Positions 51,039 through 57,767 of a stretch of DNA of 64,000 nucleotides are shown here, piece by piece. Source of the stretch: Prevotella sp. khp7 (GTDB lineage Bacteria > Bacteroidota > Bacteroidia > Bacteroidales > Bacteroidaceae); the NCBI RefSeq assembly GCF_900109055.1, contig NZ_FOIV01000003.1, forward strand, positions 310,001 to 374,000, given 5' to 3'. A program made the position numbers and the translations under genes. How positions within the stretch are numbered: the stretch's first letter is position 1; every line of letters begins with the position of its first letter. Under the pieces are notes generated by a model. That model was not told the origin of the DNA, made no database searches, and worked only from the letters and a program-made list of their open reading frames with translations.

Positions 51039-51072
51039 TACCTTTGCACCGCTTTTTCGGCAAGTAGGCCGA
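51039..51072 (+). promoter_or_regulatory. rplY promoter and leader hairpin
   Basis: TACCTTTG at 51039-51046 is the -7 box; the leader then contains TCGGC-AAGTAG-GCCGA (51057-51072). The 5' leader of about 80 bases could be regulatory, but no known motif was recognised. Confidence 0.55.
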
Positions 51073-51133
51073 GATTCGTGTGATGGCGAATTAAGCAAAA
51101 ACGTATTATTTAAACTTAATTTAGAGTAACACA

Positions 51134-51730
51134 ATGAAAGAAATCAGCGTAAGTGGCCAGAAGCGTGCCACAACTGGTAAGAAGGCAACCAAAGAGTTGC
51201 GCAAGGAGGGACTCGTTCCCTGTAATCTGTATGGTGAGAAGAAGGCCGAGAATGGTATGCCCGAGGCATTGTCATTCGCTATTCCCGCAGCCCAGCTGCG
51301 TAAGGTTGTCTACACTCCTTATGTATACGTAGTTAATCTGACTATCGACGGTGAGGCTCACAAGGCTGTCATCAAGGAGCTTCAGTTCCACCCCACAACA
51401 GACGCACTGATACACGTAGACTTCTACGAGGTAAGCGAGAACAAGCCCATTACTATTGGTATTCCCGTTAAGCTCGTTGGTCATGCTCAGGGTGTTCGCG
51501 ATGGTGGTCGTCTGAATCAGGCAGAGCGCAAGCTGAACGTTACCGCTCCTTACAAGCAGATTCCTGAGGAGCTGGAGATCGACGTTACCGAGCTGAAGCT
51601 TGGTAAGGCTATCAAGGTTGCTGAACTGAGCTTCGAGGGTCTCGAGATCGCTACTCCTGCCCAGGTTGTTGTATGTTCAGTTAAGGCTACACGTGCTTCT
51701 CGTTCTGCTGCTGCCCAGGCTGCAGAGTAA
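51134..51730 (+). CDS. rplY: Ribosomal protein bL25 (Ctc form)
   Basis: A 198-residue protein with the N-terminal 5S-rRNA-binding L25 domain (SGQKRATTGKKATKELRKEG, LVPCNLYG) and the C-terminal TL5/Ctc beta domain (PITIGIPVKLVGHAQGVRDG, LNVTAPYKQIPEELEIDVTE). The tail is Ala/Ser-rich (SRSAAAQAAE). It belongs to the 50S subunit. It is followed 16 bases later by pth, a conserved pair. Confidence 0.96.
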   Translation: MKEISVSGQKRATTGKKATKELRKEGLVPCNLYGEKKAENGMPEALSFAIPAAQLRKVVYTPYVYVVNLTIDGEAHKAVIKELQFHPTTDALIHVDFYEVSENKPITIGIPVKLVGHAQGVRDGGRLNQAERKLNVTAPYKQIPEELEIDVTELKLGKAIKVAELSFEGLEIATPAQVVVCSVKATRASRSAAAQAAE

Positions 51731-51746
51731 GCAGTAAGCCAACACC

Positions 51747-52319
51747 ATGGACAAATTTCTGATCGTGGGACTGGGTAATGTCGGCGATGAGTACGATATG
51801 ACCCGTCATAACACAGGCTTTATGGTATTGGATGCTTTTGCAAAGGCATCCAATATTCATTTTGATGATAAGCGTTATGGTTTTGTTGCCGAGACTTCGC
51901 TGAAGGGGCGCAAGGTGTTCTTGCTCAAACCCTCCACGTTTATGAATCTCAGTGGTAACGCTGTACGTTATTGGCTGAATAAGGAAAATATCGAACAGTC
52001 TCGTCTGCTGGTTATCAGTGATGATGTGGCCCTTCCTTTAGGCGCTTTCCGACTGAAGGCTGGAGGTTCTAATGGCGGTCACAACGGCCTTGGACATATC
52101 CAGCAGTTGATAGGTCAGAACTATGCCCGTCTGCGAATGGGTATCGGTAATGACTTTCCGAAAGGAATGCAGGTCGACTGGGTGCTTGGAAAGTATAGCG
52201 ACGAGGAACTGAAAGAGCTGCAGCCCAGCATCGATCTGGGTGTCGATATCATCAAGTCGTTTGTACTGGCTGGCATCGATATCACCATGAATCAGTTTAA
52301 CAAGCTTGGTAAGAAATAA
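51747..52319 (+). CDS. pth: Aminoacyl-tRNA hydrolase
   Basis: A 190-residue peptidyl-tRNA hydrolase. [19 protein letters not shown] (with the catalytic His of TRHN, about 22), [37 protein letters not shown] and [11 protein letters not shown] are all diagnostic. It recycles peptidyl-tRNA. It lies in the rplY-pth-S4 run; the next gene begins one base after its stop. Confidence 0.96.
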   Translation: MDKFLIVGLGNVGDEYDMTRHNTGFMVLDAFAKASNIHFDDKRYGFVAETSLKGRKVFLLKPSTFMNLSGNAVRYWLNKENIEQSRLLVISDDVALPLGAFRLKAGGSNGGHNGLGHIQQLIGQNYARLRMGIGNDFPKGMQVDWVLGKYSDEELKELQPSIDLGVDIIKSFVLAGIDITMNQFNKLGKK

Positions 52320-52320
52320 T

Positions 52321-52701
52321 ATGGATGAGGCAAGGATAGACAAGTGGCTGTGGGCAGCGAGAATCTTCAAGACTCGCTCCATTGCGGCCGACGCCTGTAA
52401 GAACGGTCGCGTCACCATCGGTGGCGTCAACGTGAAGCCTTCGCATATGGTGAAGACAGGCGAGACGGTGAGCGTGCGCAAGCCACCCATCACTTATTCC
52501 TTCCGTATTCTGAAGACTATCGAACAGCGAGTAGGGGCTAAGCTCCTGCCTGAGATTTATGAGAATGTGACGGCTCCGGAGCAGTATGAACTCCTGGAGA
52601 TGACGCGTATCAGCGGCTTTGTGGATCGTGCAAGAGGTACGGGCCGCCCTACGAAGAAAGACCGTCGCTCGTTGGATGCGTTTATCAACGAAATGGATTA
52701 A
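52321..52701 (+). CDS. S4-domain RNA-binding protein (Hsp15-like)
   Basis: A 126-residue protein. Residues about 3-60 are an S4 domain (ARIDKWLWAARIFKTRSIAA, CKNGRVTIGGVNVKPSHMV), with a basic C-terminus RGTGRPTKKDRRSLDAF as in Hsp15, which binds 50S subunits carrying stalled nascent chains. The start at 52321, one base after pth's stop, is chosen over an upstream in-frame start inside pth. Hsp15 next to pth makes sense in ribosome rescue. Confidence 0.88.
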   Translation: MDEARIDKWLWAARIFKTRSIAADACKNGRVTIGGVNVKPSHMVKTGETVSVRKPPITYSFRILKTIEQRVGAKLLPEIYENVTAPEQYELLEMTRISGFVDRARGTGRPTKKDRRSLDAFINEMD

Positions 52702-52705
52702 TCCT

Positions 52706-53701
52706 ATGATGCTACTACTCAACATCGTTTACATCATCGTGGGTGTCGCCCTTGTGCTGTGGGGAGCCGATCGCCTTACCGATGGAGCCTCTTCGCTGGC
52801 TCGTGGCATGCGTGTTCCCGAAATCGTGATTGGTCTCACCATCGTGGCAGCTGGAACGTCGGCCCCAGAGATGTTCGTCAGTCTGGTGTCAGCCATCAAA
52901 GGCACACCTGATATGGCTGTGGGTAATGTGATTGGCTCGAACATCTTCAACACGTTGCTGATAGTAGGCTGTTCTGCCGTGATTGCCCCGATGGTGGTTA
53001 CGGCTTCGACGGTGAAGAAGGATATTCCTTTCGCAGTAGGCGCTTCCCTGCTGCTCTTCATGCTCTGTTTCGACGACATGGACTCGCCACACCTCTGGGG
53101 TAATGATATAAGCCGTTCCGACGGTATCATTCTTCTCATAGGCTTCATGGCCTTTATGATCTACACCTTCCAGATGGCCAGCAAAGACGGACTTCTGCCC
53201 AATAATGAAGAGGAGCTGGGCGTGGTGCGTGAGAAAGAGCCCCGAGATTACAGTAAACTGTGGCGCAATCTGGGCTTCATGGCTTTAGGGTTGGCGTGCC
53301 TGATCTTCGGTAGCGATCTCTTTGTCGATGCCGCCACCTATGTGGCCCATCGCTATGGTGTGCGTCAGAGTGTGATAGGCCTTACCATCGTGGCTGGCGG
53401 AACCTCGCTGCCAGAGTTGGCTACGAGTGTGGTGGCAGCCCATAAAGGCCGTTCGGCCATCGCCATCGGAAACGTGATTGGCTCGAACGTCATGAACATC
53501 CTCCTGGTGCTGGGTATGACTGCCTTTATCCATCCCCTCCGTATCATGGGTATTACGATTGTCGATCTGATGATGATGCTTGTCAGCGTAGGTATCTTAT
53601 GGCTCTTCGCCTTCACCAAGTATTACGTGTCGCGTCGTGAAGGTTTCATCCTTATCCTCTTCTTCGCCTGCTATATGGCATGGCTATTATATCTTCTTTA
53701 A
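52706..53701 (+). CDS. Calcium/sodium antiporter (CaCA family)
   Basis: A 331-residue membrane protein with ten hydrophobic segments in two inverted halves. The alpha-repeats are TIVAAGTSAPEMFVSLVSA (about 49-67) with GNVIGSNIFNTL, and TIVAGGTSLPELATSVVAA with GNVIGSNVMNIL, each carrying the acidic ion-binding residue. It exchanges calcium for sodium or protons at the inner membrane, like YrbG. The start ATG at 52706 is four bases after the S4 gene's stop and immediately before the first helix; longer in-frame starts lie within the S4 gene. Confidence 0.93.
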   Translation: MMLLLNIVYIIVGVALVLWGADRLTDGASSLARGMRVPEIVIGLTIVAAGTSAPEMFVSLVSAIKGTPDMAVGNVIGSNIFNTLLIVGCSAVIAPMVVTASTVKKDIPFAVGASLLLFMLCFDDMDSPHLWGNDISRSDGIILLIGFMAFMIYTFQMASKDGLLPNNEEELGVVREKEPRDYSKLWRNLGFMALGLACLIFGSDLFVDAATYVAHRYGVRQSVIGLTIVAGGTSLPELATSVVAAHKGRSAIAIGNVIGSNVMNILLVLGMTAFIHPLRIMGITIVDLMMMLVSVGILWLFAFTKYYVSRREGFILILFFACYMAWLLYLL

Positions 53702-53712
53702 GTATAAACACA

Positions 53713-53759
53713 GGGGTACTTGAGGCATAAGCCGGCGAGGTAGGACCTTGCTCAACCCC
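53713..53759 (+). promoter_or_regulatory. Structured leader before the queuosine-precursor transporter
   Basis: GGGG+TTGAG (53713-53716, 53720-53724) can pair with CTCAA+CCCC (53751-53755, 53756-53759) around a three-base bulge, enclosing a second hairpin GCGAGG-TAGGA-CCTTGC. An A-rich stretch follows up to the ATG. It could be a leader control element (queuosine-precursor-responsive by context) or simply the terminator of the antiporter gene. It does not match the preQ1-I consensus I know. Confidence 0.4.
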
Positions 53760-53779
53760 CTTTATCAAAACAAGAAAAA

Positions 53780-54472
53780 ATGGAAAAAAAGAAAGAACAG
53801 AAAATCAGTGTGCTGTTCATGTTCTACAGCGTACTGTTCTGCGTTTGCCTGATTACGGCAAACGTACTCGAGACTAAACAGATCTCTTTGGGACCAGCTA
53901 ACATGACGGCAGGTCTGATTGTGTTCCCCGTTAGCTACATCATCAACGACGTGGTGTGCGAGGTGTGGGGCTATAGCCGTACACGCCTGCTCATCTGGCT
54001 CGGCTTCGCCATGAACTTCATGTTCGTACTCTTCGGTGCTGTGGCCGACTGGATCCCTGGTGCTCCCTATTGGGACGGAGAAGAGGGGTTCCATCAGATT
54101 TTCGGACTCGCTCCCCGTATTGCTGGCGCTTCGTTCCTGGCCTTCCTGGCAGGATCGTTCATCAATGCCTACGTCATGAGTAAGATGAAACTGTCGTCAG
54201 ACGGTAAGAACTTCTCATATCGTGCCGTGATGAGTACCGTCTTCGGTGAGCTGACAGACTCGGTTATCTTCTTCCCCCTCGCTCTGGGCGGTGTCATCCC
54301 CTGGGAAGAGATGCCCTCGCTTGTCATCACTCAGGTGACCCTGAAGACCCTCTATGAGATTATTGTATTGCCTGTCACCATCCGTGTGGTCAATTTCACC
54401 AAGAAACACGACCACGAAGATGTGTTTGACAACGATATTGCGTATAATATATTTAAGGTAAAAGAGCTATGA
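53780..54472 (+). CDS. yhhQ: Queuosine precursor transporter (YhhQ/QPTR family)
   Basis: A 230-residue membrane protein with six hydrophobic segments. [40 protein letters not shown] and [15 protein letters not shown] match the YhhQ/DUF165 family, which imports preQ0/preQ1 or queuine-type precursors. It overlaps queF by four bases (ATGA), a strong functional pairing: imported preQ0 would be reduced by QueF. The N-terminus is Lys-rich (MEKKKEQK). Confidence 0.92.
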   Translation: MEKKKEQKISVLFMFYSVLFCVCLITANVLETKQISLGPANMTAGLIVFPVSYIINDVVCEVWGYSRTRLLIWLGFAMNFMFVLFGAVADWIPGAPYWDGEEGFHQIFGLAPRIAGASFLAFLAGSFINAYVMSKMKLSSDGKNFSYRAVMSTVFGELTDSVIFFPLALGGVIPWEEMPSLVITQVTLKTLYEIIVLPVTIRVVNFTKKHDHEDVFDNDIAYNIFKVKEL

Positions 54473-54930
54473 GCAGAGAACAAGAAGGATTACAGCAACT
54501 CGGCAAGAAGACCGAGTACAGGATGGACTATGCTCCAGAGGTGCTTGAGACTTTCCAGAACAAGCATCCCGAGAACGACTACTGGGTGCAGTTCAACTGT
54601 CCTGAGTTTACGTCGCTTTGTCCTATCACAGGGCAGCCGGACTTCGCGGAGATCAAGATCATGTATATCCCTGGCGAGCGGATGGTTGAGAGCAAGAGTC
54701 TGAAACTCTATCTGTTCAGCTTCCGCAATCATGGTGATTTCCATGAGGACTGCGTGAATGTGATTATGAAAGACCTGGTGAAACTGATGGACCCCAAGTA
54801 TATCGAGGTCATAGGTTTGTTCACCCCTCGTGGTGGCATCAGTATCTATCCTTACGCCAATTACGGTCGCCCCGGCACCAAATACGAAACCCTCGCCGAG
54901 CAGCGCCTCATGAATCATACTTTCAAATGA
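54469..54930 (+). CDS. queF: 7-cyano-7-deazaguanine (preQ0) reductase
   Basis: A 153-residue unimodular Que[21 protein letters not shown] (Cys nucleophile about 49 in the [11 protein letters not shown] context), then [18 protein letters not shown] and FHEDCVN, are the family signature. It reduces preQ0 to preQ1 with NADPH for tRNA queuosine. It is coupled to the transporter gene. No queC, queD or queE is in the window, so the organism may depend on uptake, or the genes lie elsewhere. Confidence 0.96.
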   Translation: MSREQEGLQQLGKKTEYRMDYAPEVLETFQNKHPENDYWVQFNCPEFTSLCPITGQPDFAEIKIMYIPGERMVESKSLKLYLFSFRNHGDFHEDCVNVIMKDLVKLMDPKYIEVIGLFTPRGGISIYPYANYGRPGTKYETLAEQRLMNHTFK

Positions 54931-54972
54931 TTTGTTAGTTCGCTTGACTGACCGAAAAAGAAAGTAATCCCC

Positions 54973-55005
54973 AAAACGTCCTGGGCTCTGAGCTCAGGAC
55001 GTTTT
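54973..55005. terminator. Long hairpin after queF
   Basis: AAAACGTCCTGGGCTC (54973-54988) pairs with GAGCTCAGGACGTTTT (54990-55005), 15 of 16 Watson-Crick plus one G-T. The right arm is the start of the dispersed repeat. It probably ends queF transcription. Confidence 0.65.
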
Positions 55006-55048
55006 CGCACCTTTCTTTGTTTCGTTTCTTTCGGTGACGAAAGAAATG
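54995..55048 (+). repeat. Dispersed repeat, copy 2, with GTGA-loop hairpin
   Basis: CAGGACGTTTTCGCACCTTT is followed by TTTCTTTCG-GTGA-CGAAAGAAA (55025-55046, 9-bp perfect arms). It is the same unit as at 24802-24859, differing mainly in a short spacer. Confidence 0.8.
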
Positions 55049-55142
55049 AAAATCTTCTGTATAGATACTCGCGAAAAGCCTATACCACTACTAAAAAACA
55101 TAAAAATATTGGTAATAATACCGCTATGTGCAGAAAAAGTGC

Positions 55143-55150
55143 TATATTTG
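55143..55150 (+). promoter_or_regulatory. -7 box for the carboxyltransferase gene
   Basis: TATATTTG, exact consensus, 31 bases before the ATG at 55182. Confidence 0.6.
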
Positions 55151-55181
55151 CATTCAAATTTTGAAAAATAGCTAAAAAAAT

Positions 55182-56963
55182 ATGGCAAAGAAGAAGATTC
55201 AATTCAGTCTCGTGTACAGAGACATGTGGCAGTCCTCGGGTAAGTTCCAGCCCCGTAAGGACCAGTTGGAGCGCATTGCCCCGGCAATCATCGATATGGG
55301 CTGTTTTGCCCGTGTTGAGACCAATGGTGGCGCTTTTGAGCAGGTAAACCTGATGGCAGGTGAGAACCCCAACCTGGCAGTTCGCGCTTTCTGTAAGCCC
55401 TTCAACGAGGTAGGCATTAAGACCCACATGCTCGACCGTGGTCTGAACGCATTACGTATGTATCCCGTGCCCGACGATGTTCGAGCCCTGATGTATAAGG
55501 TAAAGCACGCACAGGGTGTCGATATTACCCGTATTTTCTGCGGTTTGAACGACACGCGTAACATCATCCCCAGTATCAAGTGGGCCAAGGAGGGCGGTAT
55601 GACCCCTCAGGCAACACTCTGTATCACCACTTCTCCAGTTCACACTGTCGACTATTATGCAGCTATTGCTGACGAGGTGATTGCAGCTGGCGCTGAGGAA
55701 ATCTGTCTGAAAGATATGGCTGGTATTGGTCAGCCTGCTATGCTGGGACAGCTCACTAAGGCTATCAAGACCAAGCACCCCGATATCATCATCCAGTACC
55801 ACGGCCACTCTGGTCCTGGTCTGTCTATGGCTTCAATCCTCGAGGTTTGTAACAACGGTGCTGATGTGATTGACACAGCTATCGAGCCTCTGTCATGGGG
55901 TAAGGTTCACCCCGATATCATCTCTGTTCGTTCAATGCTGAAGAACGAGGGCTTCGAGGTTGCCGATCTTGATATGAACGCCTATATGCAGGCTCGTACG
56001 CTCACACAGGAGTTCATCGACGACTGGTTGGGTTGCTTCATCAATCCTGCTAACAAGCACATGTCTTCACTGTTGCTTGGTTGCGGTCTGCCTGGTGGCA
56101 TGATGGGTAGTATGATGGCCGACCTCGGTCCTATCCAGAAGATGATCAACAAGGAGCGTGAGAAGAAGGGCGAGAATACACTCACTATGGACGATATGCT
56201 GGTTAAGCTGTTCAACGAGGTAGAGTACGTATGGCCAAAGGTTGGTTATCCCCCATTGGTAACCCCGTTCTCTCAGTACACTAAGAACATCGCCCTGATG
56301 AACCTCCTCACGATGGAGCAGGGTAAGGGTCGTTACGTGATGATGGACGACGCTATCTGGGGTATGATCCTTGGTAAGAGCGGTAAGGTGCCTGGCACTA
56401 TCGCTCCTGAGCTCGTTGAGCTGGCTGAGAAGAAAGGTCTTAAGTTCACCGATGCCGATCCTCACACTCTGTTGGAGAACTCACTCGACACCTTCCGTAA
56501 GGAGATGGACGAGAACGGCTGGGACTACGGACAGGACGACGAAGAGCTCTTCGAACTGGCTATGCACCCAGAGCAGTATCGTCCCTTCAAGAGCGGTCAG
56601 GCTAAGAAGCAGCTGCTGGCTGATATCCAGAAGGCAAAGGATGCCAAGCTGGGTGGTGGTCAGAAGATTTCGCAGGAAGAGATCGACGCTATCAAGCACG
56701 CTAAGGCTGATGCCGTAAAGGCTCCTCTCGCAGGTCAGCTGTTGTGGGGCTTTGGTGGCGAAGGTGTTCTGGCTCCATGCGTAGAGCCATTCATTGGTCA
56801 GAAGTACGAGGAAGGCGACACCTTCTGTTATCTGCAGACCAAGTGGGGCGAGATTGTTGCTATCCCTGCTGCTATGGGCGGTAAGCTGGTAGACATCAGC
56901 GTTAAGCCTGGACAGAACATCCGTCAGGGCGACACCATCGCCTGGATCGAGCGCGAAGCTTAA
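55182..56963 (+). CDS. Pyruvate/oxaloacetate carboxyltransferase with C-terminal biotinyl-like domain
   Basis: A 593-residue protein. The N-terminal TIM barrel has YRDMWQSSGKF (metal Asp about 13), ICLKDMAG (about 174-181) and YHGHSGPGLSM, which supply the metal-binding Asp, Lys and two His of the carboxyltransferase fold, as in pyruvate carboxylase subunit B and oxaloacetate decarboxylase alpha. A helical PYC_OADA region follows. The C-terminal about 80 residues fold like a biotinyl domain, but the usual AMKM is replaced by QTKWGEIVA, with Lys about 554 at the biotin position. It would catalyse carboxyl transfer between pyruvate/oxaloacetate and biotin. It is transcribed alone; partners (membrane decarboxylase subunits or a biotin carboxylase) are not adjacent. 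Confidence 0.85.
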   Translation: MAKKKIQFSLVYRDMWQSSGKFQPRKDQLERIAPAIIDMGCFARVETNGGAFEQVNLMAGENPNLAVRAFCKPFNEVGIKTHMLDRGLNALRMYPVPDDVRALMYKVKHAQGVDITRIFCGLNDTRNIIPSIKWAKEGGMTPQATLCITTSPVHTVDYYAAIADEVIAAGAEEICLKDMAGIGQPAMLGQLTKAIKTKHPDIIIQYHGHSGPGLSMASILEVCNNGADVIDTAIEPLSWGKVHPDIISVRSMLKNEGFEVADLDMNAYMQARTLTQEFIDDWLGCFINPANKHMSSLLLGCGLPGGMMGSMMADLGPIQKMINKEREKKGENTLTMDDMLVKLFNEVEYVWPKVGYPPLVTPFSQYTKNIALMNLLTMEQGKGRYVMMDDAIWGMILGKSGKVPGTIAPELVELAEKKGLKFTDADPHTLLENSLDTFRKEMDENGWDYGQDDEELFELAMHPEQYRPFKSGQAKKQLLADIQKAKDAKLGGGQKISQEEIDAIKHAKADAVKAPLAGQLLWGFGGEGVLAPCVEPFIGQKYEEGDTFCYLQTKWGEIVAIPAAMGGKLVDISVKPGQNIRQGDTIAWIEREA

Positions 56964-56977
56964 ACTTTAAGATATTA

Positions 56978-57066
56978 GGCACGGATTTACACGGCTTTAA
57001 TTTTATTAAAGACACGGCTGTAGCAAAAAAGCAGTGTCTCTTATAAAGAGCCGTGTAATCCGTGCC
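56978..57066. repeat. Dispersed 'cacggat' hairpin repeat, copy 2
   Basis: Imperfect outer arms of about 22 bases (GGCACGGATTTACACGGC.. at 56978-56999 and ..GCCGTGTAATCCGTGCC at 57045-57066) enclose a second hairpin AGACAC/GTGTCT (57010-57039). It ends 13 bases before the HD gene's ATG. Its ends match the element at 32030-32071. Confidence 0.8.
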
Positions 57067-57079
57067 AAATTTTTATTAT

Positions 57080-57616
57080 ATGGATTACCAATCGATAATT
57101 GATCGCTATTACCCTGAGGATAATGAACTGAAGAAGATTCTGATGGTTCATAGTCGTCAGGTGGCAGATAAGTGCTTGAAGATAGCCAAGGCCCACCCCG
57201 AACTGCGCCTTGATAAAGAGTTTCTCGAAGAAGCCGCTATGCTTCACGACATAGGTATCTTCCGATGCGATGCCCCTGGTATACAGTGCTTCGGTACAGA
57301 ACCATATATCCGTCACGGCATCATTGGTGCAGAGATCTTGCGGGAACTGGGATGGGAGCGCCATGCCCGTGTGTGCGAACGCCATACTGGTACAGGCCTT
57401 TCAAAGTCGGAGATAGAACACCAGAATCTGCCTTTGCCCCATCAGGATTACCTGCCTGTGGAACTCGAGGAACAGCTGATCTGCTATGCTGACAAGTTCT
57501 ACTCCAAGACCCATCCGGGCAGCGAACGCACAGTCGTAGAAGCCATGCACAGCCTCGAGAAGTTTGGCTGGGATGGCGTGAGACGTTTCCAGAAATGGGT
57601 GGATCTTTTTGAGTAA
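57080..57616 (+). CDS. HD-domain hydrolase
   Basis: A 178-residue HD-superfamily protein. The metal-binding residues are in AAMLHDIGIF (His-Asp about 61-62), with a preceding His in ILMVHSRQVADKCL and a following RHGIIGAEILRELG. Such proteins hydrolyse phosphate esters or nucleotides; the substrate is not known. The ATG at 57080 is used because codons upstream fall within the inverted repeat. No operon partner is apparent. Confidence 0.85.
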   Translation: MDYQSIIDRYYPEDNELKKILMVHSRQVADKCLKIAKAHPELRLDKEFLEEAAMLHDIGIFRCDAPGIQCFGTEPYIRHGIIGAEILRELGWERHARVCERHTGTGLSKSEIEHQNLPLPHQDYLPVELEEQLICYADKFYSKTHPGSERTVVEAMHSLEKFGWDGVRRFQKWVDLFE

Positions 57617-57724
57617 AAACTGCGATTAAGCGAGAGCAGAGCGATGCCTGCATCAGCGATGCCGAACGTGAGCAGCCTCGATACGAAGTATCAATAATAA
57701 AGGTAAATAAAATAAAAAAGTAAA

Positions 57725-57763
57725 AGGGGAATTTTGTAATTCCCCTATTTTATTGTACTTTTG
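57725..57763 (+). promoter_or_regulatory. Promoter of the lptD-like gene within a terminator hairpin
   Basis: AGGGGAATT-TTGT-AATTCCCCT (57725-57746) is a perfect 9-bp hairpin that probably ends the HD gene. TTTG at 57733-57736, partly in its loop, lies 19 bases before TACTTTTG (57756-57763), giving a -33/-7 pair. Confidence 0.6.
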
Positions 57764-57767
57764 CACC

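Noticed and set aside
53713..53779. Known preQ1-I riboswitch
   Set aside because: The short P1 hairpin and the CCCUNUAAAAAACUAA-type tail are not present; kept only as an unclassified leader.
57062..57079. Earlier start of the HD gene at 57062
   Set aside because: Those codons lie in and directly beside the inverted repeat, and the ATG at 57080 begins the conserved protein.
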